A DNA stretch of 9,174 nucleotides from positions 1 through 9,174 of the forward strand of contig JAFDJC010000208.1 of NCBI GenBank assembly GCA_019307665.1. Direction: 5' to 3'. The notes under the pieces are model-generated. The model did no database searches, was not told where the DNA came from, and worked only from the letters and a program-made list of their open reading frames with translations. The translations under genes and the position numbers were made by a program. Shown here in pieces: positions 1 through 5,869 of the stretch. Source of the stretch: Deltaproteobacteria bacterium (GTDB lineage: Bacteria > Desulfobacterota > Desulfobacteria > Desulfobacterales > SURF-7). Within the stretch, counting starts at the first letter, position 1. Each line of letters starts with the position of its first letter.

Positions 1-585
1 CTACTAAGGCTTTCGAGAGCAATTACCATCAGCAAGGATCCTGAAGAGGTCGCATTGTTGACAACGGAAAGCGTTACAACAGCAATGGATGTAAAAGGAT
101 GTGCGCTATTTCTGATTGATAACAAAAGCCATGAATTAAAAGTAGCCGCATCATACGGTCTCAGCAACGAATATATTAATAAAGGCCCGGTCAGTTCATT
201 GCAATCAATTGCCCAATCGCTAAAAGAGGGGCCGGTAGCCATTTATGATGTCAATGATGATCCGAGAATTCAGTACCCTGAAGAGGCTATGAAGGAAGGC
301 ATTGCTTCGATCCTCTCGGTACCCATCATTACTCATGGCTCAATAAACGGCGCACTGCGAGTATATACTTCTGAACACTGGGAGTTTACTCTGAGAGATG
401 TCAATCTGATACAGTCGATTGCCCAGATTTCAGGAATGGCTTTGGAAATCTGCAGACTCCACAAAGGCTACAAGACTAGTATCGAAATTTTAAAAACAAT
501 GAGAGATCCAAAAGAATTTAGATCCAGAGGCTGGACTCCACACGAGGGTGTGCCTGTCAGCGTGGGTATTCGGGCTGCCAAATAA
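1..585 (+). CDS. GAF-domain protein, C-terminal part (5' end outside window)
   Basis: The reading frame is open from base 1, so the gene starts to the left of the window. 194 codons are visible before the TAA at 583-585. The translation has the alternating strand/helix pattern of a GAF domain: a sensor strand (GCALFLIDNKSHELKVAASYG), the middle segment with a DVNDDPRIQYPEEAMKEGI stretch, then ILSVPIITHGSINGALRVYT and a closing helix. GAF domains bind small ligands, chromophores or haem, or act as dimerisation modules in signalling proteins. No kinase, cyclase or output domain follows, because the protein ends about 50 residues after the GAF core. Any output domain would therefore have to be N-terminal and outside the window. 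A TTG at 55 could be mistaken for a start, but coding clearly continues upstream of it. The GAF call is by pattern recognition; ligand and role are unknown. Confidence 0.8.
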   Translation, partial: LLRLSRAITISKDPEEVALLTTESVTTAMDVKGCALFLIDNKSHELKVAASYGLSNEYINKGPVSSLQSIAQSLKEGPVAIYDVNDDPRIQYPEEAMKEGIASILSVPIITHGSINGALRVYTSEHWEFTLRDVNLIQSIAQISGMALEICRLHKGYKTSIEILKTMRDPKEFRSRGWTPHEGVPVSVGIRAAK

Positions 586-611
586 CGTTTATACATAAGG
601 CATATAGCAGA

Positions 612-650
612 CAAGGTGTTTGTTAGCATTTTTTTCTAACAAACACCTTG
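612..650. terminator. Perfect 15-bp hairpin between convergent genes, possible bidirectional terminator
   Basis: Bases 612-626 (CAAGGTGTTTGTTAG) are exactly complementary to 636-650, with a 9-base loop containing seven T. The hairpin sits between the stop of the GAF gene (585) and the stop of the M48 protease gene (656), where both transcripts must end. Unlike a standard intrinsic terminator, there is no T-run after either arm; the T-run is in the loop. The position supports a terminator role, but the missing U-tract makes the mechanism uncertain. It could also be an RNA 3'-end stabiliser. Confidence 0.6.
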
Positions 651-655
651 ATGGC

Positions 656-1888
656 TTAGGGGGTATTTATTGCCCTTATTCGCTCCAAAACAGGCGGATG
701 GGAATAGTTCAGGAATACATAAAGAGGATGAGGAGTCAGGTTCGTCAGATTCCTGACAGACAATTTTTTTAATGACTCGGACATCGCATTTGGATTCCCG
801 GTGGTTTTTGCCGCAAACCGGTCTGCTTCATATTCATTTTTTCTTGAAAAGTATTGCAGGAAAAGCCCGACAAAAAGATCGATGGGCGCATAAAGCATCC
901 CAAAAAAAATAAGTCCGGCATGGACTGATTTATATTCCATGTAAAACGCATCAAAAAGCTCTTGCCTTGAAATAAAGAGTGACAGCAGAAAAAAAACAAT
1001 GCCGGTCTGAAGAACACCGATTGCCATCATCTTTAAAATATGCTTTTTTTTATAATGCCCCATTTCATGAGCAAGGATAGCAACAAGTTCTTCAACGGAA
1101 TGTTGTTCTATCAGAGTATCGAATAGTACTATTCTTCTGTTCTTCCCAAATCCTGTAAAAAAGGCATTTGCCTTGCTCGATCGCTTTGAGCCATCCATAA
1201 CAAAAACATTTTTCAGGGGGAATTGAATGGATTCCGCATATGCCATAACTGCATCCTTCAGTTCTCCCTCAGCCATTGGTTCAAACTTGTTAAACAAAGG
1301 CATAATCCACATGGGTGCGATGTACTGGATTGCCAGGATAAAAACAGTAACCACGATCCAGCAATACCACCAGGCATTAGAACCGGCATAAATAAAAAAA
1401 CCGAGCACACCTGCCAGGAGCGGAACCCCTATCAGCATTGCCAGAACAAATCCTTTTACCCTGTCTATAATAAAGGTAACCCACCCTGTCTTATTAAATC
1501 CGAATCGTTCTTCTATGACAAAAGTCGAATAGATACTGAAAGGGAGGGATAAAAGTACCTTGAAAAATATCAGAATGCCGATATACATCAGCCCTGTTAA
1601 GACAGGCCCCCTGCCCCATGAACGCGTCCAGTTATCAAGATATGGAAACCATTTTCCGAACCAGAACAAAAGAGTTATTGAAAGGCTGACAACTGAAACA
1701 ATCCAGCTGAAACCAGTGTTCACGCGCAAGTATTCTTGAGATTGCCGATATTGATCTTCATCGCACATACCGCTAAAGGCTTTGGGCAGATCATTGCCGG
1801 CCATTCTCAGATTAAGAAAATCAGCCAAACCATTAGTCATGACCTCAACAATCATGGCAAAGAGAATAATTACTGCGATGTAGTTCAT
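656..1888 (-). CDS. M48 family membrane zinc metalloprotease, Ste24/CAAX-protease-1 type
   Basis: A 410-residue multi-pass membrane protein. The zinc-protease motif HEMGH is at residues 274-278, and NEYEADRFA (351-359) supplies the third zinc ligand, Glu354. Upstream, SKRSSKANAFFTGFG (234-248) followed by RRIVLFDTL, and near the C-terminus SHPPVLERIRAI, match Ste24 peptidases rather than the shorter bacterial HtpX. Hydrophobic segments lie at about 1-18, 60-80, 97-117, 145-168, 172-195, 286-306 and 325-346, with the active site on the inner-membrane surface. Length is close to the usual 400-430 of the family. In eukaryotes the family removes the last three residues from prenylated CAAX proteins; the bacterial substrates are generally unknown, with membrane protein quality control a common guess. 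The ATG at 1888 has no obvious Shine-Dalgarno sequence. The gene lies 77 bases downstream of ihfA on the same strand and may be co-transcribed with it. Confidence 0.93.
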   Translation of the reverse strand: MNYIAVIILFAMIVEVMTNGLADFLNLRMAGNDLPKAFSGMCDEDQYRQSQEYLRVNTGFSWIVSVVSLSITLLFWFGKWFPYLDNWTRSWGRGPVLTGLMYIGILIFFKVLLSLPFSIYSTFVIEERFGFNKTGWVTFIIDRVKGFVLAMLIGVPLLAGVLGFFIYAGSNAWWYCWIVVTVFILAIQYIAPMWIMPLFNKFEPMAEGELKDAVMAYAESIQFPLKNVFVMDGSKRSSKANAFFTGFGKNRRIVLFDTLIEQHSVEELVAILAHEMGHYKKKHILKMMAIGVLQTGIVFFLLSLFISRQELFDAFYMEYKSVHAGLIFFGMLYAPIDLFVGLFLQYFSRKNEYEADRFAAKTTGNPNAMSESLKKLSVRNLTNLTPHPLYVFLNYSHPPVLERIRAINTP

Positions 1889-1911
1889 TGGCTATTTTTT
1901 TGGCAAGCTGG

Positions 1912-1947
1912 AAGCCGAAAACCGGCGGAGGTTATTGTTTCCGGCCT
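1912..1947 (-). other. Imperfect hairpin in the ihfA-protease gap
   Basis: Read on the minus strand, AGGCCGGAAAC (1947-1937) can pair with GTTTTCGGCTT (1922-1912) as an 11-bp RNA stem with two G-U pairs and a 14-base loop. No U-run follows, so it is not a standard intrinsic terminator. It lies between the ihfA stop and the protease start and could mark an RNA-processing or stability site. The stem is seen in the sequence; any role is inferred. The rest of this 77-base gap shows no clear ribosome binding site. Confidence 0.35.
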
Positions 1948-1965
1948 AAACCCTACAGGAACTGA

Positions 1966-2247
1966 TTATTTGTTAATCTTTTCTCTTAGTTTACCGGAAC
2001 ATACAAATGTGACTACCTTTCTGGCGTCGAGCATCATATCTTCGCCTGTTGCGGGATTTCTACCTCGTCTTGCTTTTTTTTCCTTGGCAGTGAACTTTCC
2101 AAAACCGCTAATCATAACGCTGTCACCGCTTGCTAACGTTTTTTTTATAATTTCAAGAAGTGTCTCGGTGACTTCAACAGAATTGTTTCTGGAAAATCCA
2201 GTTGTTTCCTGGATGGAATCGACGATCTGGCTCTTTGTTAATGTCAT
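1966..2247 (-). CDS. ihfA: Integration host factor alpha-like DNA-bending protein (HU/IHF family)
   Basis: A 93-residue protein of the HU/IHF family, which bind and bend DNA as dimers in the nucleoid. It opens MTLTKSQIVDSI, as IhfA proteins do. It has the SGFGKF turn at 47-52 and the DNA-binding arm GRNPATGE at 62-69, with the intercalating proline at Pro65, followed by ARKVVTF (75-81). GRNPxTGED followed by ARxVVTF is closer to IHF-alpha than to HU. The start chosen is the ATG at 2247, preceded by AAGGAG at good spacing. An in-frame TTG at 2280 would add eleven mostly basic residues (LKRKKRS) but lies upstream of this ribosome binding site and is unlikely. A Cys at 83 replaces the usual residue in the C-terminal tail. 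No beta subunit gene is visible, so it may act as a homodimer or pair with a partner elsewhere. The alpha-versus-HU assignment is probable, not certain. Confidence 0.9.
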   Translation of the reverse strand: MTLTKSQIVDSIQETTGFSRNNSVEVTETLLEIIKKTLASGDSVMISGFGKFTAKEKKARRGRNPATGEDMMLDARKVVTFVCSGKLREKINK

Positions 2248-2339
2248 AGGTTTAATACTCCTTTTTTTTCTTTTAAGCAAATCCCGTCAAAGCAAGAACT
2301 GGTGCAATAAAATGCTCTACTGTTTGAGCAGACCTAAAT

Positions 2340-2368
2340 TTTTTACTGTTATGTTTCTGTTTTGTCAA
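2340..2368 (-). promoter_or_regulatory. Putative sigma-70 promoter for ihfA
   Basis: On the minus strand a perfect -35 box TTGACA (2368-2363) is followed after 17 bases by TAAAAA (2345-2340), a 4 of 6 match to the -10 consensus. The predicted start near 2333 leaves a leader of about 85 bases before the ihfA ATG. A small stem TGCTC/GAGCA (2330-2313, loop of 8) lies at the very 5' end of that leader. The promoter falls in the largest intergenic gap of the minus-strand cluster (2248-2389), where a new transcription unit would be expected. Confidence 0.5.
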
Positions 2369-2389
2369 GCAAATATATTAAAAAAAATT

Positions 2390-3331
2390 CTATTCCCATA
2401 TAAAATATGTGACAGCAACTGCCCCGTTATCGCCAACTTCAACGGCCTCATAACTTTTAATGTTATTGTCTGAGTCATATTCGTATTCATATGTTGCCAC
2501 GTATGTTTCCGTTCCTCCCCCAACAGTAGTAATATTAGTTGTTGTTGTTACGATATTGCCAAGGTCGTCGTCGTAACCGATCGTTATCGTTATTACCGAC
2601 TGAAATTCACCGGAACCATCAGGATTTGCTAAAAACTTAATCCTGTCGCCGTGTGAGTTAAAAACTATAATTTCATCTATACTATCATCATCATCGGTGT
2701 AATGCTCTTTAAAATATGCGCCTACTTCTGTAACATAATCACTAGCATCATAATCATAACGCCATGTTTCATCGGGGTCACCATCTTTCGAAGACGAGTT
2801 GTAAATTTCTTCCTTGTCTATTACGCCATCATCATAGGAATAATCTATTATTTTATTGACTGTCCCGTCCCCGCCGGTGTCATATTCTATTTCATCAAGC
2901 ACACCGCTATCAACATTGTATTCAATAATCTCATCAGGTTCGCCGGCTGGGTCTCCATTACCATCAGTAGAATAATGTTCTTTTTTCTCTAAATAACCGT
3001 CGGAATCGTACTCATATGCATAGACTTCATCAATAATCCCATTATTGTCAATGTCTATTCTAAGTTGTGTTAATGTCAAGTTTGTCTGAGATGTATCATC
3101 GCTATTCAAAGATCCCACAGGAGTTGTCAGGATATCTCCTGTATCACCACCGCTTGTCACCTCAACTATTATCTGATCATCCTGCCATTCCAACAGAATT
3201 GTTTCGCCGCCTGATGAAGCTTCATCATCAGATCCACCGGTAGCGACTATAGCCATTAACCCGAAAACAACCATACATCCCAAGCATAGATGCCTCAGCC
3301 ATTTCAGTATTTTTGTTTTTTGCCTGTTCAT
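2390..3331 (-). CDS. Secreted Asp-rich repeat protein, function unknown
   Basis: A 313-residue protein with a basic N-terminus (MNRQKTKILKWLRH), one hydrophobic segment at 15-30 and then a mature part rich in Asp, Gly, Thr and Tyr, so it is exported or membrane-anchored. The segment ends AIVATGGSDDE. This looks like a lipoprotein signal but has no Cys at the expected position; Cys16 and Cys19 lie too early and lack a lipobox. Residues 92-240 hold degenerate repeats: acidic turns such as DIDNNGIIDE, DSDGYLEK, GDGTVNK and DDGVIDK alternate with aromatic strands such as YAYEYD and WRYDYD. The acidic turns resemble calcium-binding DxDxDG loops, and the overall pattern is somewhat like YD/RHS repeats, though too irregular to assign. 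It ends with a Thr-rich stretch and YEYEYDSDNN. The ATG overlaps the stop of the upstream membrane gene (ATGA) and is preceded by GAGGAG, so translation is probably coupled. No enzyme motif is visible. Confidence 0.8.
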   Translation of the reverse strand: MNRQKTKILKWLRHLCLGCMVVFGLMAIVATGGSDDEASSGGETILLEWQDDQIIVEVTSGGDTGDILTTPVGSLNSDDTSQTNLTLTQLRIDIDNNGIIDEVYAYEYDSDGYLEKKEHYSTDGNGDPAGEPDEIIEYNVDSGVLDEIEYDTGGDGTVNKIIDYSYDDGVIDKEEIYNSSSKDGDPDETWRYDYDASDYVTEVGAYFKEHYTDDDDSIDEIIVFNSHGDRIKFLANPDGSGEFQSVITITIGYDDDLGNIVTTTTNITTVGGGTETYVATYEYEYDSDNNIKSYEAVEVGDNGAVAVTYFIWE

Positions 3332-3570
3332 TGTGTTTCTCCTCTTTTAACGGTTTTGACAAGAAACCAATAGGCAGTGATTGAACCTGCCGTAATTGCT
3401 GCAAGATCAGCCCAGTCAAAAACCCCTTTTTGAAAATAGTTTACAGTATTTTCAAGGAGCGGCAACCCATTAAACCACTCTGGAACCAGTTTTACGGCAA
3501 ATGAATCAAAATGCTGCCCTATTTCAAATGCGCAGTCAACAATAAACCAACAAATTGTAACCAACAGCAC
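3328..3570 (-). CDS. VanZ-like membrane protein, C-terminal half after a frameshift
   Basis: This 80-residue frame carries two hydrophobic segments. The first (LLVTICWFIVDCAFEIGQ, about 2-19) bears the aromatic/Asp/Glu pattern of VanZ-like proteins, and the last (DLAAITAGSITAYWFLV, about 54-70) is typical of their final helix. Between them lies GLPLLENTVNYFQKGVFDWAD. Read together with the frame ending at 3519, it completes a four-helix protein of about 160 residues, so it is best seen as the second half of one gene, separated from the first by a -1 shift near 3570-3585. A GTG at 3570 with GGGAGG nine bases upstream might allow separate initiation, so independent expression cannot be excluded. 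Its stop overlaps the start of the next gene by ATGA. Function is unknown; VanZ itself affects teicoplanin resistance, but most relatives are uncharacterised. Confidence 0.6.
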   Translation of the reverse strand: MLLVTICWFIVDCAFEIGQHFDSFAVKLVPEWFNGLPLLENTVNYFQKGVFDWADLAAITAGSITAYWFLVKTVKRGETQ

Positions 3571-3815
3571 GAAAGGAGTCCTCCCGTAATCAGAATAAAC
3601 GCAAAGACATGGGAAAACGCCGGCAAAATCCCCCCTAATTTGCCGAACAGGGCAGGAAAAATGCCGTATAAACTGACACCCGGATAACTGTTGATGACAA
3701 AATAGGTATGACCAGCCGGTCTATCAACAAGATACACAAACGTGCCTATCAAAAGAACAAGAATACCGATAACAACACGAATCGTATCCATCCTGCAATC
3801 AACTGCCGCTTTCAT
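3519..3815 (-). CDS. VanZ-like membrane protein, N-terminal half before a frameshift
   Basis: This frame gives 98 residues. A first membrane segment (TIRVVIGILVLLIGTFVYLV, about 11-30) is followed by RPAGHTYFVINSYPGVSLYG and a second segment (LPAFSHVFAFILITGGLLS, about 63-81). After LLS the reading (CCWLQFVGLLLTAHLK) no longer looks like the family, whereas the neighbouring frame continues naturally with VLLVTICWFIVD. One missing base near 3570-3585 would explain this, through either a true mutation or a sequencing error. No convincing slippery heptamer is present, so programmed frameshifting is unlikely. The start may be the ATG at 3815, which overlaps the end of ispD by 17 bases, or the ATG at 3791, seven bases after the ispD stop. 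Neither has a clear ribosome binding site. It probably belongs to the ispD transcription unit. Confidence 0.6.
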   Translation of the reverse strand: MKAAVDCRMDTIRVVIGILVLLIGTFVYLVDRPAGHTYFVINSYPGVSLYGIFPALFGKLGGILPAFSHVFAFILITGGLLSCCWLQFVGLLLTAHLK

Positions 3816-4530
3816 GATTTATAATCTGAAAAATCGCCTCTGCAAGCAGGAGATCTTCCTTGGTTGTGATCTTTATGTTGTACTTGCTGCCGCAAACAAT
3901 TTTGACCGGATGCCCGAGATATTCAACCAACGAAGCGTCATCTGTCCCGTAATAGCCGTCTGCCTTTGCAGATTCATGGGCCTCCATTATCAAAGCGCAC
4001 TTAAACGCCTGCGGAGTCTGGGCAAGCCATATGGAATCCCTTTGAACCGTTTTATCTATTTTGCCTATTTTATCCGTGTTCCTAACCATGTCTACTCTTT
4101 TCAATGTATCAAAAGCAGGAACTCCAAGGATACATGCCCCTGATTTTCCGGCTTCACTGATACATTCTTTAATATGACCTGGAGAAACAAAAGGACGTAC
4201 GCCATCATGGATTACGACGATATCTTCTCTATCATTTGTCGCTCGTATCACCCGGAGACCATTATACACTGAGTCCTGTCGTTCCCTTCCGCCGGGTGCC
4301 AGATCAATCTCTTTTTTCAGGTCGGGCAGCCCAAGAATCAATGAACGACAGTAATCAACGTCTGTTTCCGGAACAACTAAACAGATATCATCGATCTCAT
4401 TTAACTGATCAAAAACCCGCAGGGTATGAACGAACACAGGACTGTCGACAAGATTGAGATATTGCTTCCGGATCTTTTGCTTCATCCTCAAGCCTTTGCC
4501 GCCGGCAACAATTAGGGCTGTCACTTTCAT
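3799..4530 (-). CDS. ispD: 2-C-methyl-D-erythritol 4-phosphate cytidylyltransferase
   Basis: A 243-residue cytosolic enzyme of the MEP isoprenoid pathway. It transfers CMP from CTP to methylerythritol phosphate, giving CDP-methylerythritol and pyrophosphate. The nucleotide-binding start ALIVAGGKGLRM (5-16) and RKQYL (21-25) hold the catalytic Arg15 and Lys22. GGRERQDSVYNGL (80-92), HDGVRPF (108-114), LAQTPQAF (169-176), the TDDASLVE segment (196-203) and NIKITTKEDLLLAE (218-231) follow in family order. HDGVRP replaces the HDAARP of E. coli but keeps the Asp and Arg. Length is normal for a stand-alone IspD, with no fused IspF. The ATG at 4530 lies 16 bases after the stop of the HPr-like gene, and I see only a weak ribosome binding site. 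Its place behind sufCB is notable because IspG and IspH, later in the pathway, need 4Fe-4S clusters; the link is an inference. Confidence 0.95.
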   Translation of the reverse strand: MKVTALIVAGGKGLRMKQKIRKQYLNLVDSPVFVHTLRVFDQLNEIDDICLVVPETDVDYCRSLILGLPDLKKEIDLAPGGRERQDSVYNGLRVIRATNDREDIVVIHDGVRPFVSPGHIKECISEAGKSGACILGVPAFDTLKRVDMVRNTDKIGKIDKTVQRDSIWLAQTPQAFKCALIMEAHESAKADGYYGTDDASLVEYLGHPVKIVCGSKYNIKITTKEDLLLAEAIFQIINHESGS

Positions 4531-4546
4531 TTGGTATGGGTCCGAA

Positions 4547-5869
4547 TTATTTAAGATAGCTCAACTCGGCAGGAAGAGAAGTGCCCTTGCCCATGGTGTC
4601 TTCACCGTAGTTAACACCGGCCAGGATGGCAATATCGTCAAGCGCACGGGCATCACCTTCGAAAACGACCTCTTTAATATTCTCTTTATGAATCTTTCCC
4701 CCTGCCCACTGGATATCGAGCACGCTTCCTGCATCAAACCGGTCTTCTCCAATGCACAATTCAACCTGACCGCCATAGTATCTGACAATTTTGCTGACCA
4801 GCAGGCTTGGCCTGGCATGGAAGCCAAGCTTTACAGGAATGCCGACCTTGATGGAAGAACGCTCAATATTCTCGTTTAAAATATCCCCGGCTATTTTTTT
4901 CCCCCGGGATAAAAAATGACATGTATAATAAAGACCATAATTAATCGTCCTGTCCAGTAGAACTTCAGGATCAATTAACTGCTCCAGCCGACTCCTGACT
5001 TTCTTATGTCGAGTCTTATAGCCTGTCTCATAGAGGTGGCGTTCATAGAAATGCAAAAGCCTGCCCATGATCTGGAGGATATGAAATACTACTGAGAAAT
5101 GGCTTCTGAGCTGTTTGTGTTTACGGTTCCCGAATCTGTAGCCGCCATGGATTACATATGAGTCAAACGAGGACTGCAGGTTATGAACAACCATTTCAAA
5201 ACGCCTTATCTCGACCTCATTGACCTTTTCAGGAACAATCTCCATGATTTCTGATATTTTGTAAGGTTCATAGAAGCCAAGCTCATCAAAATTATCGGCT
5301 ATACCTAAAAACTCACTTGCTATCTTGACAATATTTTTCCTGTGGTGATCGGTCTCTTCATCATCAATATCAAAATCAAGCACAGAACCGGTTGTTATGC
5401 CGGGAAAATCCGCCATGTAATATTTATCTTCCGGTAAAGGTATTTCAAGCCGATTGGCTTCTTTAAGAATAACCGGCGCCATATTCATGATTGTTTGTGT
5501 AATAAACCTGTTGGTCACATCCCCCTCAGTTTTAAAATTTTCAGTTTCCGGAAGATCATAAAAAGTCATGCGATTTGAAATATGTTTCTGCGAATAACCG
5601 CCCAGGCTGAGATGCCGTACTGCCGCCGCAAGTTCCCGGTAAAAATACCAGTTTTTGTTATTTTTAGCACCGTGGAAATCAAGAAAATCCTCAAGTAACT
5701 GAGACGATGCGATCAAATTGGAATAAAGCTTTTTTGTAAAAATATATTCCGGTTTGTCAAAACTGCCGATATAGACACATGTTTTTAAATAGTCATGGGA
5801 GTAGACCCTGACTTTATCCTCAAATGAAATGTCGCATACCCCGTCAATATTCATTTTATCACTGCTCAC
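4547..5869 (-). CDS. Large unknown protein with C-terminal HPr-like phosphocarrier domain
   Basis: A 440-residue cytosolic protein. Residues about 338-425 form an HPr-like domain: IKVGIPVKLGFHARPS (340-355) holds the active-site His351 in the LGxHARP context, and AGSVLDI places Ser382 exactly 31 residues later, the His15-to-Ser46 spacing of classical HPr. HPr passes phosphate from Enzyme I to PTS EIIA proteins; Ser46 is the site of HPr kinase. The first 335 residues match no domain I recognise. They look mostly helical, with a basic, His- and aromatic-rich stretch at about 239-290 (HGGYRFGNRKHKQ, RLLHFYERHLYETGY) and no membrane segment or signal peptide. The GTG start at 5869 overlaps the sufB stop by 4 bases and follows AAGGA, so it is likely translationally coupled to sufB; an ATG at 5854 is the alternative. 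Ordinary HPr is about 85-90 residues, so this is a fusion. A link with Fe-S assembly or carbon/nitrogen signalling is possible but unproven. Confidence 0.8.
   Translation of the reverse strand: MSSDKMNIDGVCDISFEDKVRVYSHDYLKTCVYIGSFDKPEYIFTKKLYSNLIASSQLLEDFLDFHGAKNNKNWYFYRELAAAVRHLSLGGYSQKHISNRMTFYDLPETENFKTEGDVTNRFITQTIMNMAPVILKEANRLEIPLPEDKYYMADFPGITTGSVLDFDIDDEETDHHRKNIVKIASEFLGIADNFDELGFYEPYKISEIMEIVPEKVNEVEIRRFEMVVHNLQSSFDSYVIHGGYRFGNRKHKQLRSHFSVVFHILQIMGRLLHFYERHLYETGYKTRHKKVRSRLEQLIDPEVLLDRTINYGLYYTCHFLSRGKKIAGDILNENIERSSIKVGIPVKLGFHARPSLLVSKIVRYYGGQVELCIGEDRFDAGSVLDIQWAGGKIHKENIKEVVFEGDARALDDIAILAGVNYGEDTMGKGTSLPAELSYLK

Noticed and set aside
2248..2280. TTG start extending ihfA by eleven residues
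   Set aside because: The extension lies upstream of and includes the AAGGAG site for the ATG at 2247, and IhfA proteins normally begin at MTLTK or MALTK.
2313..2330. Attenuator hairpin in the ihfA leader
   Set aside because: The TGCTC/GAGCA stem is only five bases long with an eight-base loop and is followed by an interrupted T-run; too weak to call.
2378..2410. Intrinsic terminator after the Asp-rich protein gene
   Set aside because: A run of eight T follows the stop on the minus strand, but the only preceding stem is a five-base AT-only pairing (CATAT/ATATG) separated from the T-run by nine bases.
1736..2473. A 245-codon plus-strand open frame across ihfA and its flanks
   Set aside because: It is antisense to ihfA and to parts of two other genes, includes the intergenic gap, and encodes a low-complexity hydrophobic product with no family pattern.
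3565..3590. Programmed ribosomal frameshift site in the VanZ-like gene
   Set aside because: No X-XXY-YYZ slippery heptamer or A-run is present at the junction, so mutation or sequencing error fits better.
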